Positions 33,212-42,221 of a stretch of 64,000 nucleotides of DNA are shown piece after piece. The stretch comes from Fimenecus sp964540535 (GTDB lineage Bacteria > Bacillota > Clostridia > Oscillospirales > Acutalibacteraceae), in the NCBI GenBank assembly GCA_964540535.1, contig CAZIMO010000010.1, forward strand, positions 11,728 to 75,727, in the 5' to 3' direction. Each line of letters starts with the position of its first letter. The first letter of the stretch is position 1. The translations under genes were made by a program, and so were the position numbers. The notes under the pieces were generated by a model, which was not told the DNA's origin, searched no databases, and saw nothing but the letters and a program-made list of their open reading frames with translations.

Positions 33212-33903
33212 TATTTATCCTTAACAACAATTTTATTACCGATAATTGACCTTGCTTGAATACATCCTTTTATATTCTTATTACAAATAATAGAATCTCC
33301 AACAAAAAACTTAACGTCATTATTAACGATATCTTCTTCAGTTACATCATCAGAAATGGTTAAAGAATCACCGGTAAGAACAAGAGTGCCAACTTCAATA
33401 TTGCGGATAAAGTTTTTGTCTATATCAATTTTATTTGAGAAAAACTTAACCTTATTCTCATCAAAATCCATCTCGTAAACTATTCCGTTTTCAGAAACAC
33501 ATTTTGCGTCATTAACAATACCTTTTTTCTTCAACTGAATACCGTTTATACAGTATTCTATATTAGTACCTTGAATAGGTTTACTTAAAATATAAATACC
33601 GTTTAAAACAGCAAAGCAATTATCGGGAAGAGAAATATCTTTATCAAACTTAATGCCGTTAACAACAACTATTTTTTTATCTTTCGGCAAATTATATTGA
33701 AATGCAACAGCTGCAAGCTTAATTTTTGAAAACGCTTCAATAAATTCCGACGTAGGATTTTCAGGTAATATCAGCATAGCAACAGCTTCAATAGCTTTTA
33801 TATTTTCCAGTGCTTGCGGAGTGTAATCTCTCAAATCTAAAAGCGTTTGAGCTTGGATAGTTTGTTTCCTCTTAAAAATATTTTTTAACATAATTTTTAC
33901 CAC
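33211..33903 (-). CDS. Unknown protein coupled to the ECF sigma factor (230 aa)
   Basis: The frame opens at 33903; the ATG four codons later (MLKNIFKRKQ) is also possible. The N-terminal ~90 residues are helical, then come repeated short beta segments with a VNGI/LNGI/INGI pattern (about 105-225) that suggest a beta-solenoid or bactofilin-like stack. There is no membrane helix, unlike most anti-sigma factors. Coupling to the sigma gene implies a regulatory or target role. Function not recognised. Confidence 0.55.
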   Translation of the reverse strand: MVKIMLKNIFKRKQTIQAQTLLDLRDYTPQALENIKAIEAVAMLILPENPTSEFIEAFSKIKLAAVAFQYNLPKDKKIVVVNGIKFDKDISLPDNCFAVLNGIYILSKPIQGTNIEYCINGIQLKKKGIVNDAKCVSENGIVYEMDFDENKVKFFSNKIDIDKNFIRNIEVGTLVLTGDSLTISDDVTEEDIVNNDVKFFVGDSIICNKNIKGCIQARSIIGNKIVVKDK

Positions 33904-34004
33904 CTTTCACTATATAAGACGAAGGAAATGTAAAAAGTGTCTATACAAAGTGAAAAAATTAACTCATTGTTTAAGTCAGGGTTTCTCCCCTGCCATTTAC
34001 AGCT

Positions 34005-34493
34005 TTAATCTTTAATAAAAGGCCAAACAGCTTTCCAAGCGTAAATTAATTTGTCGATACTCCATGCGGCATTTGCAGGCGATGTTGAGGGTAATTGAAC
34101 AGCCTCTCTGTTTATAATATCACGAACATATTTATTGTAGTATTTTTCTGCAGTCTTACCGTTAACGAATATTTGCTTTATATTAGCATTGTTAAGAATT
34201 TCCGTAAGGTCATTAGCAACAACATTCTTGATTGAACTGTCAGAACTGCCTGTGATATCGCAAGAAGCAATAACATCCCACAGTGCAATATTATTTGAAT
34301 GCAAAAACTTCTTTTTTTCTTCAATCGTTTTAGGTGCTTCTACACCTAAAACCGATGAAATAACCTTCCAAAATCTGTTTTGCGGATGTCCGTAAAAAAA
34401 CATCTGCTCCCTCGATTTCACCGATGGAAAACTGCCAAGAATAAGTATTTTTGAGTTTTTATCATATAAAGGCGGAAATGGATGTTGCGTCAT
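34005..34493 (-). CDS. DNA-deoxyinosine/uracil glycosylase (UDG superfamily)
   Basis: 162 aa. Motif 1 LILGSFPSVKSRE, then FFYGHPQNRFWKV and motif-2-like LPSTSPANA near the C-terminus, the pattern of the hypoxanthine-DNA glycosylase branch (TIGR04274) of the uracil-DNA glycosylase superfamily. It removes deaminated purines or mispaired bases. First of a run of minus-strand genes with stop-start distances near zero farther upstream. Confidence 0.82.
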   Translation of the reverse strand: MTQHPFPPLYDKNSKILILGSFPSVKSREQMFFYGHPQNRFWKVISSVLGVEAPKTIEEKKKFLHSNNIALWDVIASCDITGSSDSSIKNVVANDLTEILNNANIKQIFVNGKTAEKYYNKYVRDIINREAVQLPSTSPANAAWSIDKLIYAWKAVWPFIKD

Positions 34494-34507
34494 ATATACT
34501 CCTCATT

Positions 34508-35308
34508 TTATTTAAGGTTTTTGTTAAAAAGATTATTAAACATTGAATTACAGTTATAAGTAAATTCTTTTGGCGTTGAAATATTTTTATTAAGTCCTAT
34601 TGTTTCATAAGTAGCTGACCAAAGCAAATACGGTGTCAACGGTAAAATATTCTTCACTTTAAAATGTTCACCGTCACGAATCAGCAGACCGTCTTCTGCG
34701 ATTTTTTTCATATCAAAGTAAAGTCTTGCACCCGGATTATAAATCATATTCTCATCCATAATTATTTTATTATTCTGTTTTGACAACACAACAATTTCAC
34801 CTGCAACTGCACCGTTAGAAAACATAATATAGTTGCTAAAAGCTGCTGGATCACCAAGAAGCGCGCCAATAGGCTGTCTATCAAAAAATCTATTCTCTGA
34901 TTGAAGAACATTCCAGCTTTTAAGGCAACCGTCTGATTTTATTTTCAACCAATTGTCATATGTTGTGCTGTGTACCAATATATCCGGCTCATATTCTCTT
35001 AAAAAATTATCATTAAAAGAATGATTACCATAATATAATTGAGCGTTTTTTAAATCAGTTTTATCAATACAAATAATTGTATTATCATTATTTGTATTGT
35101 GAAATCCTATAAAATCACATACAGCCATTTTCCAATCAGCATAATTTTTGCTTATTTTCAATGTATAAACTGAATTTTCACTACCACACATCATATCATA
35201 AGCATTTGAATCGGTAAGATGTAACACAATCCAAGAATCGTCAAATTCTGTATCGGTGAACGGATTAACGGTGTTTAATTGAAAATTTTCATCAACAATA
35301 TAAATCAT
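34508..35308 (-). CDS. Protein with a possible ADP-ribosyltransferase-like domain (266 aa)
   Basis: 266 aa. The middle contains ILVHSTTYDNWLKIKSDG (about 112-130), which resembles the H-[GS]-T opening of Tpt1/KptA/DarT-type ADP-ribosyltransferase folds, then a Gly/Pro-rich stretch (PIGALLGDPAAFSNYIMF). The N-terminal ~100 residues are of unknown fold. The match is by pattern only and catalytic residues are not secured. It sits between the glycosylase and a small membrane protein gene. Confidence 0.45.
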   Translation of the reverse strand: MIYIVDENFQLNTVNPFTDTEFDDSWIVLHLTDSNAYDMMCGSENSVYTLKISKNYADWKMAVCDFIGFHNTNNDNTIICIDKTDLKNAQLYYGNHSFNDNFLREYEPDILVHSTTYDNWLKIKSDGCLKSWNVLQSENRFFDRQPIGALLGDPAAFSNYIMFSNGAVAGEIVVLSKQNNKIIMDENMIYNPGARLYFDMKKIAEDGLLIRDGEHFKVKNILPLTPYLLWSATYETIGLNKNISTPKEFTYNCNSMFNNLFNKNLK

Positions 35309-35493
35309 TTATTTAGTTTTTTCTCAACAAAATCAATACCTTTTTCAGCAGTCTGTGCGAGCTTTTCGGGCGATATTATTCGTCTTGCATTTATAGGCAC
35401 ACCATATTTTTTTGCCATCTTACCTGCTTGTGATAATACAATTCCCATAGTTGCCGCCGCACCTAAATAAGCAACAAAATATCCTTTTTTCAT
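35305..35493 (-). CDS. Small membrane-associated protein (62 aa)
   Basis: The ATG at 35493 (after GGTGAA) is preferred over the frame opening at 35535, which would overlap the upstream gene. One weak hydrophobic N-terminal helix (YFVAYLGAAATMGIVLSQA) and a Lys-rich C-terminus. No family recognised. Its stop and the next ATG overlap, so it is co-translated with the 266-aa gene. Confidence 0.6.
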   Translation of the reverse strand: MKKGYFVAYLGAAATMGIVLSQAGKMAKKYGVPINARRIISPEKLAQTAEKGIDFVEKKLNK

Positions 35494-35494
35494 T

Positions 35495-36247
35495 TTATTC
35501 ACCATCTTTTTCAATAATCGGAATGATACTGCCAATATCCGTTAACGGTTTTACTTTAATATCCATATAATTTACACCATTATTATAAAGAAAATATTTT
35601 ATTTGTTTAAAGTTTTTGTGAGTTGACAAATCACCGTTAAACAACAACATATCATTATGAATTAAGCCACAGCAGCCGCCGATAAAGCCGTAGTCATATT
35701 TTTCAATATGTACACTCCCCTTTTCAACAAGCAACGAATTGATATTATACTGTGAAACTGCATTGTAAATAGATGCATCGTCAGTTATTATTGTATTACG
35801 TTTAACAATACATATAGAGCATTTTGAATAGCCTTGTTTAACATCAATAATCTGCTTTTGCGGTAATACTTCAAGTATTTCATTTGTCATAATGGATTTA
35901 TTGCAAATTATGTAGTCACCGATATCTGCAAAATTCAACAGACAGTCGTTTGGATAAGGCGATTTAATATTACTGATTTTTTTAGTTATTCCGCCTGATT
36001 TCTCAACAAATTTAATTAAATTTTTCTGACCGCAGTCTGCCAAAAAAGTATTATTTCCAACATAGTTTGCCAAAATATCAGCGTGATGTTTCACAGAGAC
36101 GTCTAAAAGCTGATTTTTTTCTGTATTAACAACTGTTATCGACAATTTTTCAAAAGCGTTTTTTAAGGCATTATCGTCACAGTGAGCAAAAACCGTTGTA
36201 ATTTTATTTTGTGGCAAGTTGGGATTTTTTAAAAACTGTTCATTCAA
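35495..36247 (-). CDS. DUF6873-like GME-fold protein
   Basis: 250 aa from a TTG at 36247 overlapping the radA stop. Starts with FLKNPNLPQNKITTVF, has HHADILANYVGNN, VKQGYSKCSICIV, IITDDASIYNAV and the Gly/Cys motif FIGGCCGLI, ending LTDIGSIIPI. These match a clostridial family described as having the guanidino-modifying-enzyme (pentein) fold. Substrate unknown. Recurrent proximity to radA is worth noting, but no mechanism follows. Confidence 0.65.
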   Translation of the reverse strand: MNEQFLKNPNLPQNKITTVFAHCDDNALKNAFEKLSITVVNTEKNQLLDVSVKHHADILANYVGNNTFLADCGQKNLIKFVEKSGGITKKISNIKSPYPNDCLLNFADIGDYIICNKSIMTNEILEVLPQKQIIDVKQGYSKCSICIVKRNTIITDDASIYNAVSQYNINSLLVEKGSVHIEKYDYGFIGGCCGLIHNDMLLFNGDLSTHKNFKQIKYFLYNNGVNYMDIKVKPLTDIGSIIPIIEKDGE

Positions 36248-37620
36248 TTCATAATCGCCTCAAATGCTTGTCTTATGTTTTTGGCCGGAATAATATCTAT
36301 TTCTTCAAATAAATATTTAGGCAATTTTGAATAATTATGATAAGGAATTATACATTTTTCAAATCCAAGCTTTGCAGCTTCTTTAATTCGCTGTTCACAG
36401 CAATTTACCGAACGAATCTCACCTGCCAAACCTATCTCACCGAACGCAAGAGCCTTTTCAGGAACCACAACATCTTTAAGACTTGAAACAATAGCAAGCG
36501 CAATTGATAAATCTGCCGCCGTTTCGTCAATACGCAATCCACCGATAACATTTGTGTAACAATCCATATTTCCGAGGAAATAACCGCACCGTTTTTCAAG
36601 CACGGCAATAAGCATTGCCATACGGCTGTAATCAATACCAGTCGCCATTCTGCGAGGATTGCCAAATCCGCTCGGAGTTACAAGACTTTGAACCTCTGCA
36701 AGAATGGGTCGTGAACCCTCCATAAGACATGCTACGCAAGTTCCCGATACATTTCTCGGCTTTCCGGAAATAAGCATCATAGACGGATTTTCAACTTCAG
36801 AAAGACCGTTATCAAGCATTTCAAACACACCGATTTCATTAGTTGAACCGTAACGGTTTTTAACAGCTCTCAAAATACGGTAAGATGTATTTCTGTCGCC
36901 CTCAAAATAAAGCACGCAATCAACAATATGTTCGAGTACCTTTGGTCCTGCAATGTTACCGTCTTTATTAACATGGCCTACAAGAAATATCGGAATATTT
37001 GTGGATTTCGCAGTTCTCGTAAAAAGATTTGTCGATTCACGAACTTGAGTTACACTTCCGGGCGATGAATTCAATTCGTTAATTTCCATTGTCTGAATTG
37101 AGTCTACAATTACAACATCGGGCTTTTCACTTAAAATATATTCACAGATATACTGAGTATCTGTTTCACAAAGAATTGATAAGTTTTCAGTAAAAACATG
37201 AAGTCTTGATGCACGAAGCTTAATTTGGTGAGCTGATTCCTCACCTGATACATAAAGAATTTTCAAACCTTTTCCTAAATATTCGCATATCTGCAAAAGA
37301 ATTGTTGATTTACCAATACCCGGTTCACCGCTTAAAAGCACAATTGAGCCTTTTACAAGACCGCCGCCCAATACTCTGTCAAGTTCTTTTAAACAGGTGT
37401 TATATCTGTGGTTTGTATCTGCTTTAATCTCTGCAAGCGGATACGCTTTTGCACGTGTTGAACTCAATAAGCTCTTTTTTGCATGGCTTTCTTTAACAAT
37501 AGTTTTTATTTCTTCATTGAGAGTATTCCATTCATTGCAGTTTGGGCATTGACCGAGCCATCGGGGGGTTTCATATCCACATTCACTGCAAATATATACG
37601 GATTTAGACTTCTGTGCCAT
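36244..37620 (-). CDS. radA: DNA repair protein RadA (Sms)
   Basis: 458 aa. N-terminal zinc finger CSECGYETPRWLGQCPNC (10-27), RecA-like ATPase with Walker A GEPGIGKSTIL (about 94-104), the RadA-specific KNRYGS motif, and a C-terminal Lon-protease-like domain (about 290-450, with FGEIGLAGEIR). Branch-migration helicase in recombination. Overlaps cwlD by 17 nt. Confidence 0.96.
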   Translation of the reverse strand: MAQKSKSVYICSECGYETPRWLGQCPNCNEWNTLNEEIKTIVKESHAKKSLLSSTRAKAYPLAEIKADTNHRYNTCLKELDRVLGGGLVKGSIVLLSGEPGIGKSTILLQICEYLGKGLKILYVSGEESAHQIKLRASRLHVFTENLSILCETDTQYICEYILSEKPDVVIVDSIQTMEINELNSSPGSVTQVRESTNLFTRTAKSTNIPIFLVGHVNKDGNIAGPKVLEHIVDCVLYFEGDRNTSYRILRAVKNRYGSTNEIGVFEMLDNGLSEVENPSMMLISGKPRNVSGTCVACLMEGSRPILAEVQSLVTPSGFGNPRRMATGIDYSRMAMLIAVLEKRCGYFLGNMDCYTNVIGGLRIDETAADLSIALAIVSSLKDVVVPEKALAFGEIGLAGEIRSVNCCEQRIKEAAKLGFEKCIIPYHNYSKLPKYLFEEIDIIPAKNIRQAFEAIMN

Positions 37621-38320
37621 TTGTAACCTCCGAAATATTGTAATTTATAATTCCAGACATAATTGAAAATGCCATTTGATATTGATATTCTTCTTTTTTG
37701 AGCTGTAATAACTCATTGGGGTTTGAAACAAATCCGCATTCAACCATTACCGCAGGCTTTGTAGCATTATATAAAACATAAACACTTGTACCTGATTCCT
37801 TTATTAGCCGTTTGTTATTTGGTTGAATTTGAGCTGAAATTGAGTTTTGAATAAACTGTGCAAGACTTTTGCTTGCGTCGTCATTCGGCGAATAAAATGT
37901 TTGAGCGCCCCAAATACTGCTGTCATCATATTTGTTTTGGTGTACGCTTATATACAAACACTTTTCATACTCTTCCATAATGGCGGCACGGTTATGAATA
38001 TCAGTTGCTTTTCTTTCACGAATTGTGTCAGCATTAGGATTGTGTACTGAAATATCTTCTGTTCGCACCATTCTTGTGCTATATCCCATTACAGTGAGTA
38101 TATCGTTAAGCTTTAATGCAATTGAAAGGTTAATATCTTTCTCGTTTGTGCCGTCAACGCCCACTGCTCCGCCGTCTTCACCGCCGTGACCTGCATCAAT
38201 AATTATTACAGGATATTTATTTTCAATTAGTTGCGACGATGATACTGTTTTTATCTCTTGAAGAATAAAAACTGAAATCATAATTAAAACAGAAAACAAT
38301 AAAAACAAAACTTTTTTCAT
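37604..38320 (-). CDS. cwlD: Sporulation-type N-acetylmuramoyl-L-alanine amidase
   Basis: 238 aa from ATG 38320 (GGGTGAT upstream; the frame opens 4 codons earlier). An N-terminal membrane helix or signal, then the Amidase_3 domain: zinc ligands in IIDAGHGGEDGG, the second metal region, YISVHQN, and catalytic Glu in AVMVECGFVSNPNE. CwlD strips peptides from cortex muramic acid during spore formation. It is placed next to radA, as in several clostridia. Confidence 0.88.
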   Translation of the reverse strand: MKKVLFLLFSVLIMISVFILQEIKTVSSSQLIENKYPVIIIDAGHGGEDGGAVGVDGTNEKDINLSIALKLNDILTVMGYSTRMVRTEDISVHNPNADTIRERKATDIHNRAAIMEEYEKCLYISVHQNKYDDSSIWGAQTFYSPNDDASKSLAQFIQNSISAQIQPNNKRLIKESGTSVYVLYNATKPAVMVECGFVSNPNELLQLKKEEYQYQMAFSIMSGIINYNISEVTNGTEV

Positions 38321-38415
38321 AAAATCACCCATATAATTATATGGATAAATTTTATTTAATATAATTTTACAATATAACCAAACTTTTTACAAGCAAAAAA
38401 ATATCGCATTGCGTA

Positions 38416-38450
38416 ATTAAAGGGTCTAATAAAAATATCAGACCCTTAAT
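38416..38450 (-). terminator. Terminator after the ABC exporter genes
   Basis: Arms ATTAAAGGGTCT (38416-38427) and AGACCCTTAAT (38440-38450) enclose an AT-rich loop just downstream of the second ABC gene on the minus strand. Confidence 0.7.
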
Positions 38451-38454
38451 CGCA

Positions 38455-40275
38455 TTATATATAATACTTCTTTTGAGCATTCCAAAGTTCAGAATACTTA
38501 TTTTCTGCTTCAAGCAGTTCTTGATGAGTTCCTACTTCAACAAGATGTGATTTTTCAAACACCGCTATTCGTGTGCAAAATACACAGCTTGACAATCTGT
38601 GTGAAATATAAATCGCTGTTTTATTCTCCACAAAAGAATTAAATCTGCTGTATATTTCATTTTCAGCAATCGGGTCAAGCGCCGCTGTCGGTTCGTCAAG
38701 AATAACCACAGGTGCGTCTTTAAATAACGCTCTTGCGAGTGCAAGTTTTTGTGCTTCACCGCCCGATATTTCAACACCAGACTTGTCTAAATCTTTATAA
38801 AGATATGTGTTTTCTTGATTTTTCATATTAAGCACTCTGTCTTTGATATTTGCTTTATCAAGTGCGTTAAAAAGTTTATCTCTTTCATATTTTTCGTCTG
38901 CGGAAATATTCTCTTTAAGAGTAGTAGAAAAAATTTTAAAGTCTTGAAAAACAACAGAATATAAATTCATCAGACTATTCTTTGTATATTTTTTAATATT
39001 GATACCGTTTATAAGAATTTCTCCGTCTGTTACATCATAAAGTCTGCACATAAGCTTGATAAAGGTAGTTTTTCCGCTTCCGTTTCTGCCGACAACCGCA
39101 AGATGCTCTCCGTTTTTAATTTTGATATTGATATTTTTCAGCGAATACTCATTATTTCCGGGATATTTAAAGGAAACATTTTTAAACTCAATTTCAAAAT
39201 TGTCTTTTAAATTAAGCTCCCTATCGCCGTATTCCATTTCATCTTTAGTATCGAGAATTTCAAAATAGCATTTTGCAAGCGGTATGATTTCTTGAAGCTT
39301 TCCTAAAGTATTCGCCATCATCATAATGCCGTTTATAATCTGCATAAATGAACCGCAGTAAAGCACAAGCGAACCGATGCTGAAAAGGCCAAGCAAACCT
39401 TTAATGCCAATAAATAAATAGACACCAAATCCAACCACTGCGCCGAGTATTGCAACAAAGGAACTTGCCTTTGCCGTATGCATAGAGATTTTACGCAGTG
39501 TCTTTTCGCCCTCTGTTAAAATCTTACTTGTTGCAATGCTGTCGATTAAATTCTGCTCCTTGTAAATTCTTATTTCCTTACCTGTTCTGTAATCGCCGAA
39601 AATATCTATAAATGAATAAAAAATTCTGTCAAGTTCCGCATAGCTTTCATTCGCCTTTAAATAAGATTTATTTATGTTTACCGCAACAAGAAGAATGATA
39701 GCAGCCATTACAATTATCGCACTGATTATTGTAATAAGGAAAATCGGTTTTTCAAAAAAGCTATCTCCGGTTTTTGTAAATCCAACCTTAAAAAGTGGAA
39801 AGATGATAATAACTGAAATAATTAGGGTTAACAAGCCGTTTAAAAATCTGTATGTTGTCCATACAAAATACGGAAAGCGTGACCATCTGCTTTTTTCGGC
39901 TTCCTCGTGCTTGTGAATAAGATTTTTAAATTCGCTGTTTTCAAGTTTTTGATATTCTGTTCCAAATAGCTTGGATGCAACCTTTTTGTTTTCCTTGTTA
40001 AGCAAAAGGCTTCTTAAATTTTGGCTGTATTCGTCAAGAAAGCTACCAAGGAAAAACAGCAAAAAGTTTGTTGCAACAGCAATGGTTATGTATATCATAA
40101 CTGTTTTAAAATCCTTACCCATACTCAATAGATTTATAATTTTAGCAGTAAATAATATGTTTATAAAGGGTTTAAGCGATGAAACGATTGACTGAACGGT
40201 TACCGACGGTAAAATCCTTTTTTCAAGGCTTTGAATTTCCTTGTAAATTTTAAAAACTGTTTTCACATTACTCAT
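38455..40275 (-). CDS. ABC exporter subunit 2 (fused membrane and ATPase domains)
   Basis: 606 aa: six membrane helices (about 20-330) then an ATPase with Walker A VGRNGSGKTTFIKL, Q-loop VFQDF, signature VEISGGEAQKLALARA and Walker B VVILDEPTAALDP. Together with the overlapping upstream gene it forms a heterodimeric exporter. Substrate unknown; drug, peptide or lipid export is possible. Overlaps its partner by 8 nt. Confidence 0.88.
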   Translation of the reverse strand: MSNVKTVFKIYKEIQSLEKRILPSVTVQSIVSSLKPFINILFTAKIINLLSMGKDFKTVMIYITIAVATNFLLFFLGSFLDEYSQNLRSLLLNKENKKVASKLFGTEYQKLENSEFKNLIHKHEEAEKSRWSRFPYFVWTTYRFLNGLLTLIISVIIIFPLFKVGFTKTGDSFFEKPIFLITIISAIIVMAAIILLVAVNINKSYLKANESYAELDRIFYSFIDIFGDYRTGKEIRIYKEQNLIDSIATSKILTEGEKTLRKISMHTAKASSFVAILGAVVGFGVYLFIGIKGLLGLFSIGSLVLYCGSFMQIINGIMMMANTLGKLQEIIPLAKCYFEILDTKDEMEYGDRELNLKDNFEIEFKNVSFKYPGNNEYSLKNINIKIKNGEHLAVVGRNGSGKTTFIKLMCRLYDVTDGEILINGINIKKYTKNSLMNLYSVVFQDFKIFSTTLKENISADEKYERDKLFNALDKANIKDRVLNMKNQENTYLYKDLDKSGVEISGGEAQKLALARALFKDAPVVILDEPTAALDPIAENEIYSRFNSFVENKTAIYISHRLSSCVFCTRIAVFEKSHLVEVGTHQELLEAENKYSELWNAQKKYYI

Positions 40276-42046
40276 CTGTAACCACCTCTGTTTCTTTATA
40301 GTAATAGCTCTGAATCTGATACATTCTATAGTATGCGCCTTTAAGTGCCATAAGTTCCTCGTGCGTACCGCTTTCAGTAATTGTACCGTCCTTTATAAAT
40401 AAAATTCTGTCACAAAATCTTGTTGATGAAAGTCTATGAGAAATAAAAAACGAAATTTTGTTTTTAGTTAATTCATTATATTTTAAATAAAGCTCATTTT
40501 CTGAAATTGGATCAAGTGCTGCTGTTGATTCATCAAGAATAAGAACAGGAGCATTTTTATATATAGCTTTTGCAAGAAGTAATTTTTGCTTTTCTCCGCC
40601 CGAAAAATCAACTGCATTTGTATAAACATTCTTATCCATTAGTGAATTTTCTTTATCGGGAAGAGAGTTAATTTTATCAAGTATGCCTGCTACCTCAAAT
40701 GAATAATAAAGTTTTTCCTTGTCATATTCTTTTTCAGCACTTATATTTTCAGCAATCGTCATCGGCATAAAGAAATAGTCTTGAAAAACAGTTGAAAACA
40801 AATCGAAATAGCTTTCGCTTGAAAACTCTCTATTACTTTTTCCATTTATTAAAATATCACCAATCGTGGGATAATAAAGACCGCAAAGTAATTTAATAGC
40901 AGTAGTTTTTCCTGCACCGTTTTCGCCAACTATAGCTATATTTTCACCCTTGTTCACCTTAAAAGACATATTATTGATTGTGCTTTTTTCAGCAGAGTGA
41001 TATGTAAATGAAACATTTTTGAATTCAATTGACTCAACATCCTTTAAGTCAGCATTCGGTTTATTGTCTGCTTCCTCATTACACTCAATAAAACTTCTAA
41101 AGGCCTCACAGTCGTTACAGCAACGCTCGATATTTGAATAGTAATAAACAGCATTGACTATCCAATTTGAAAAGCCTGTTATAATTCCAAAATAAAAAAT
41201 AAAATCAGATACGGAAAGTCTGTTTTGGCACACTAAATATGTAAGATATGCGTAGGCAACAAGCTCACGCACGAGATTTAACAATGCCCTTGTACCGCCT
41301 ACTTTTATACTCTGATGCATATATTTTGATGTTATTTTTTCAAGTCCTTGAATAAGCCTTGCAATTGAGAGCAGAAAGTAATCAGTAAATCCATATAATC
41401 TTATGTCCTTGGCGGTCGTAAAATCTTTACTTAATGAGTAGTAATAATCAAACTTAACAAAAATGTTGCTTCTTTTATCTTTAACGATTTTTTCTTTTTG
41501 GTTGAGGAATTTAAGAAGAAAAAATTCAGCAACACATGTGGCAAGGATAATTAAAATCATTATAATATTGATTTTATATATAAGTGAGAGAGATGCTATA
41601 ACACCCACAAGGCAAACTAACAGTTGATTGCTTGTTTCTATAAAATCAGCTGAAGAGGAATAGTAGCTTCGATAAAACTCCATTGCTCTTTTGTTTTTTT
41701 CTCTGCCTTCAATACTTTCAATATTTATATAATCGGTATTTAGGTTCTTTCTAAATGCCATTACAGCATAACGCATACGAATTATTCTTGCACTGCCCGA
41801 CAGCATTTCCTGTAAAAATGGTGTAAGCCATGTTGTAAGTGTAACAAGAACACTTAAAAGAAAAACAACAACAGTTAATCTGCCTACTGTTACATTTGCG
41901 TTGATGCAGTCAATCATGGCTTTTGGGATATATGCTGTGATTATCGGCTGTAACACCATAGCAGGAATGCGGATAATGAAATAGATAACACTTTTCTTAT
42001 CCCACGCAGTCCAATTTGAGATCATATATCTTATATTTTCTTTCAT
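40268..42046 (-). CDS. ABC exporter subunit 1 (fused membrane and ATPase domains)
   Basis: 592 aa from ATG 42046, which has GGAGATATTACTT upstream (an in-frame ATG also occurs at 42061). Six helices, then Walker A VGENGAGKTTAIKL, Q-loop FQDYFF, signature VDFSGGEKQKLLLAKA and Walker B VLILDESTAALDP. The Glu-to-Ser change after the Walker B Asp (DES versus DEP) is within the exporter range but may make the two ATP sites unequal. No substrate gene is adjacent. Confidence 0.88.
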   Translation of the reverse strand: MKENIRYMISNWTAWDKKSVIYFIIRIPAMVLQPIITAYIPKAMIDCINANVTVGRLTVVVFLLSVLVTLTTWLTPFLQEMLSGSARIIRMRYAVMAFRKNLNTDYINIESIEGREKNKRAMEFYRSYYSSSADFIETSNQLLVCLVGVIASLSLIYKINIIMILIILATCVAEFFLLKFLNQKEKIVKDKRSNIFVKFDYYYSLSKDFTTAKDIRLYGFTDYFLLSIARLIQGLEKITSKYMHQSIKVGGTRALLNLVRELVAYAYLTYLVCQNRLSVSDFIFYFGIITGFSNWIVNAVYYYSNIERCCNDCEAFRSFIECNEEADNKPNADLKDVESIEFKNVSFTYHSAEKSTINNMSFKVNKGENIAIVGENGAGKTTAIKLLCGLYYPTIGDILINGKSNREFSSESYFDLFSTVFQDYFFMPMTIAENISAEKEYDKEKLYYSFEVAGILDKINSLPDKENSLMDKNVYTNAVDFSGGEKQKLLLAKAIYKNAPVLILDESTAALDPISENELYLKYNELTKNKISFFISHRLSSTRFCDRILFIKDGTITESGTHEELMALKGAYYRMYQIQSYYYKETEVVTDE

Positions 42047-42142
42047 AAGTAATATCTCCATATTATAAAATTTACAGTTATTATCAATTCAATTGCATAT
42101 GAATAGAATGTCATTAAATGGTAAATTTCATCATTACAGATA

Positions 42143-42182
42143 TAAAAAAGCAGGCTTAAAGACATAGTGCTTTAAGCCTGCT
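42143..42182 (-). terminator. Terminator of rpsB-tsf
   Basis: Perfect 13-bp arms AGCAGGCTTAAAG (42149-42161) and CTTTAAGCCTGCT (42170-42182). On the minus strand a T6 run follows. Confidence 0.92.
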
Positions 42183-42221
42183 AATTCAAATTATTCTAAA
42201 ATCTTTATAAAGAATCAGTTA

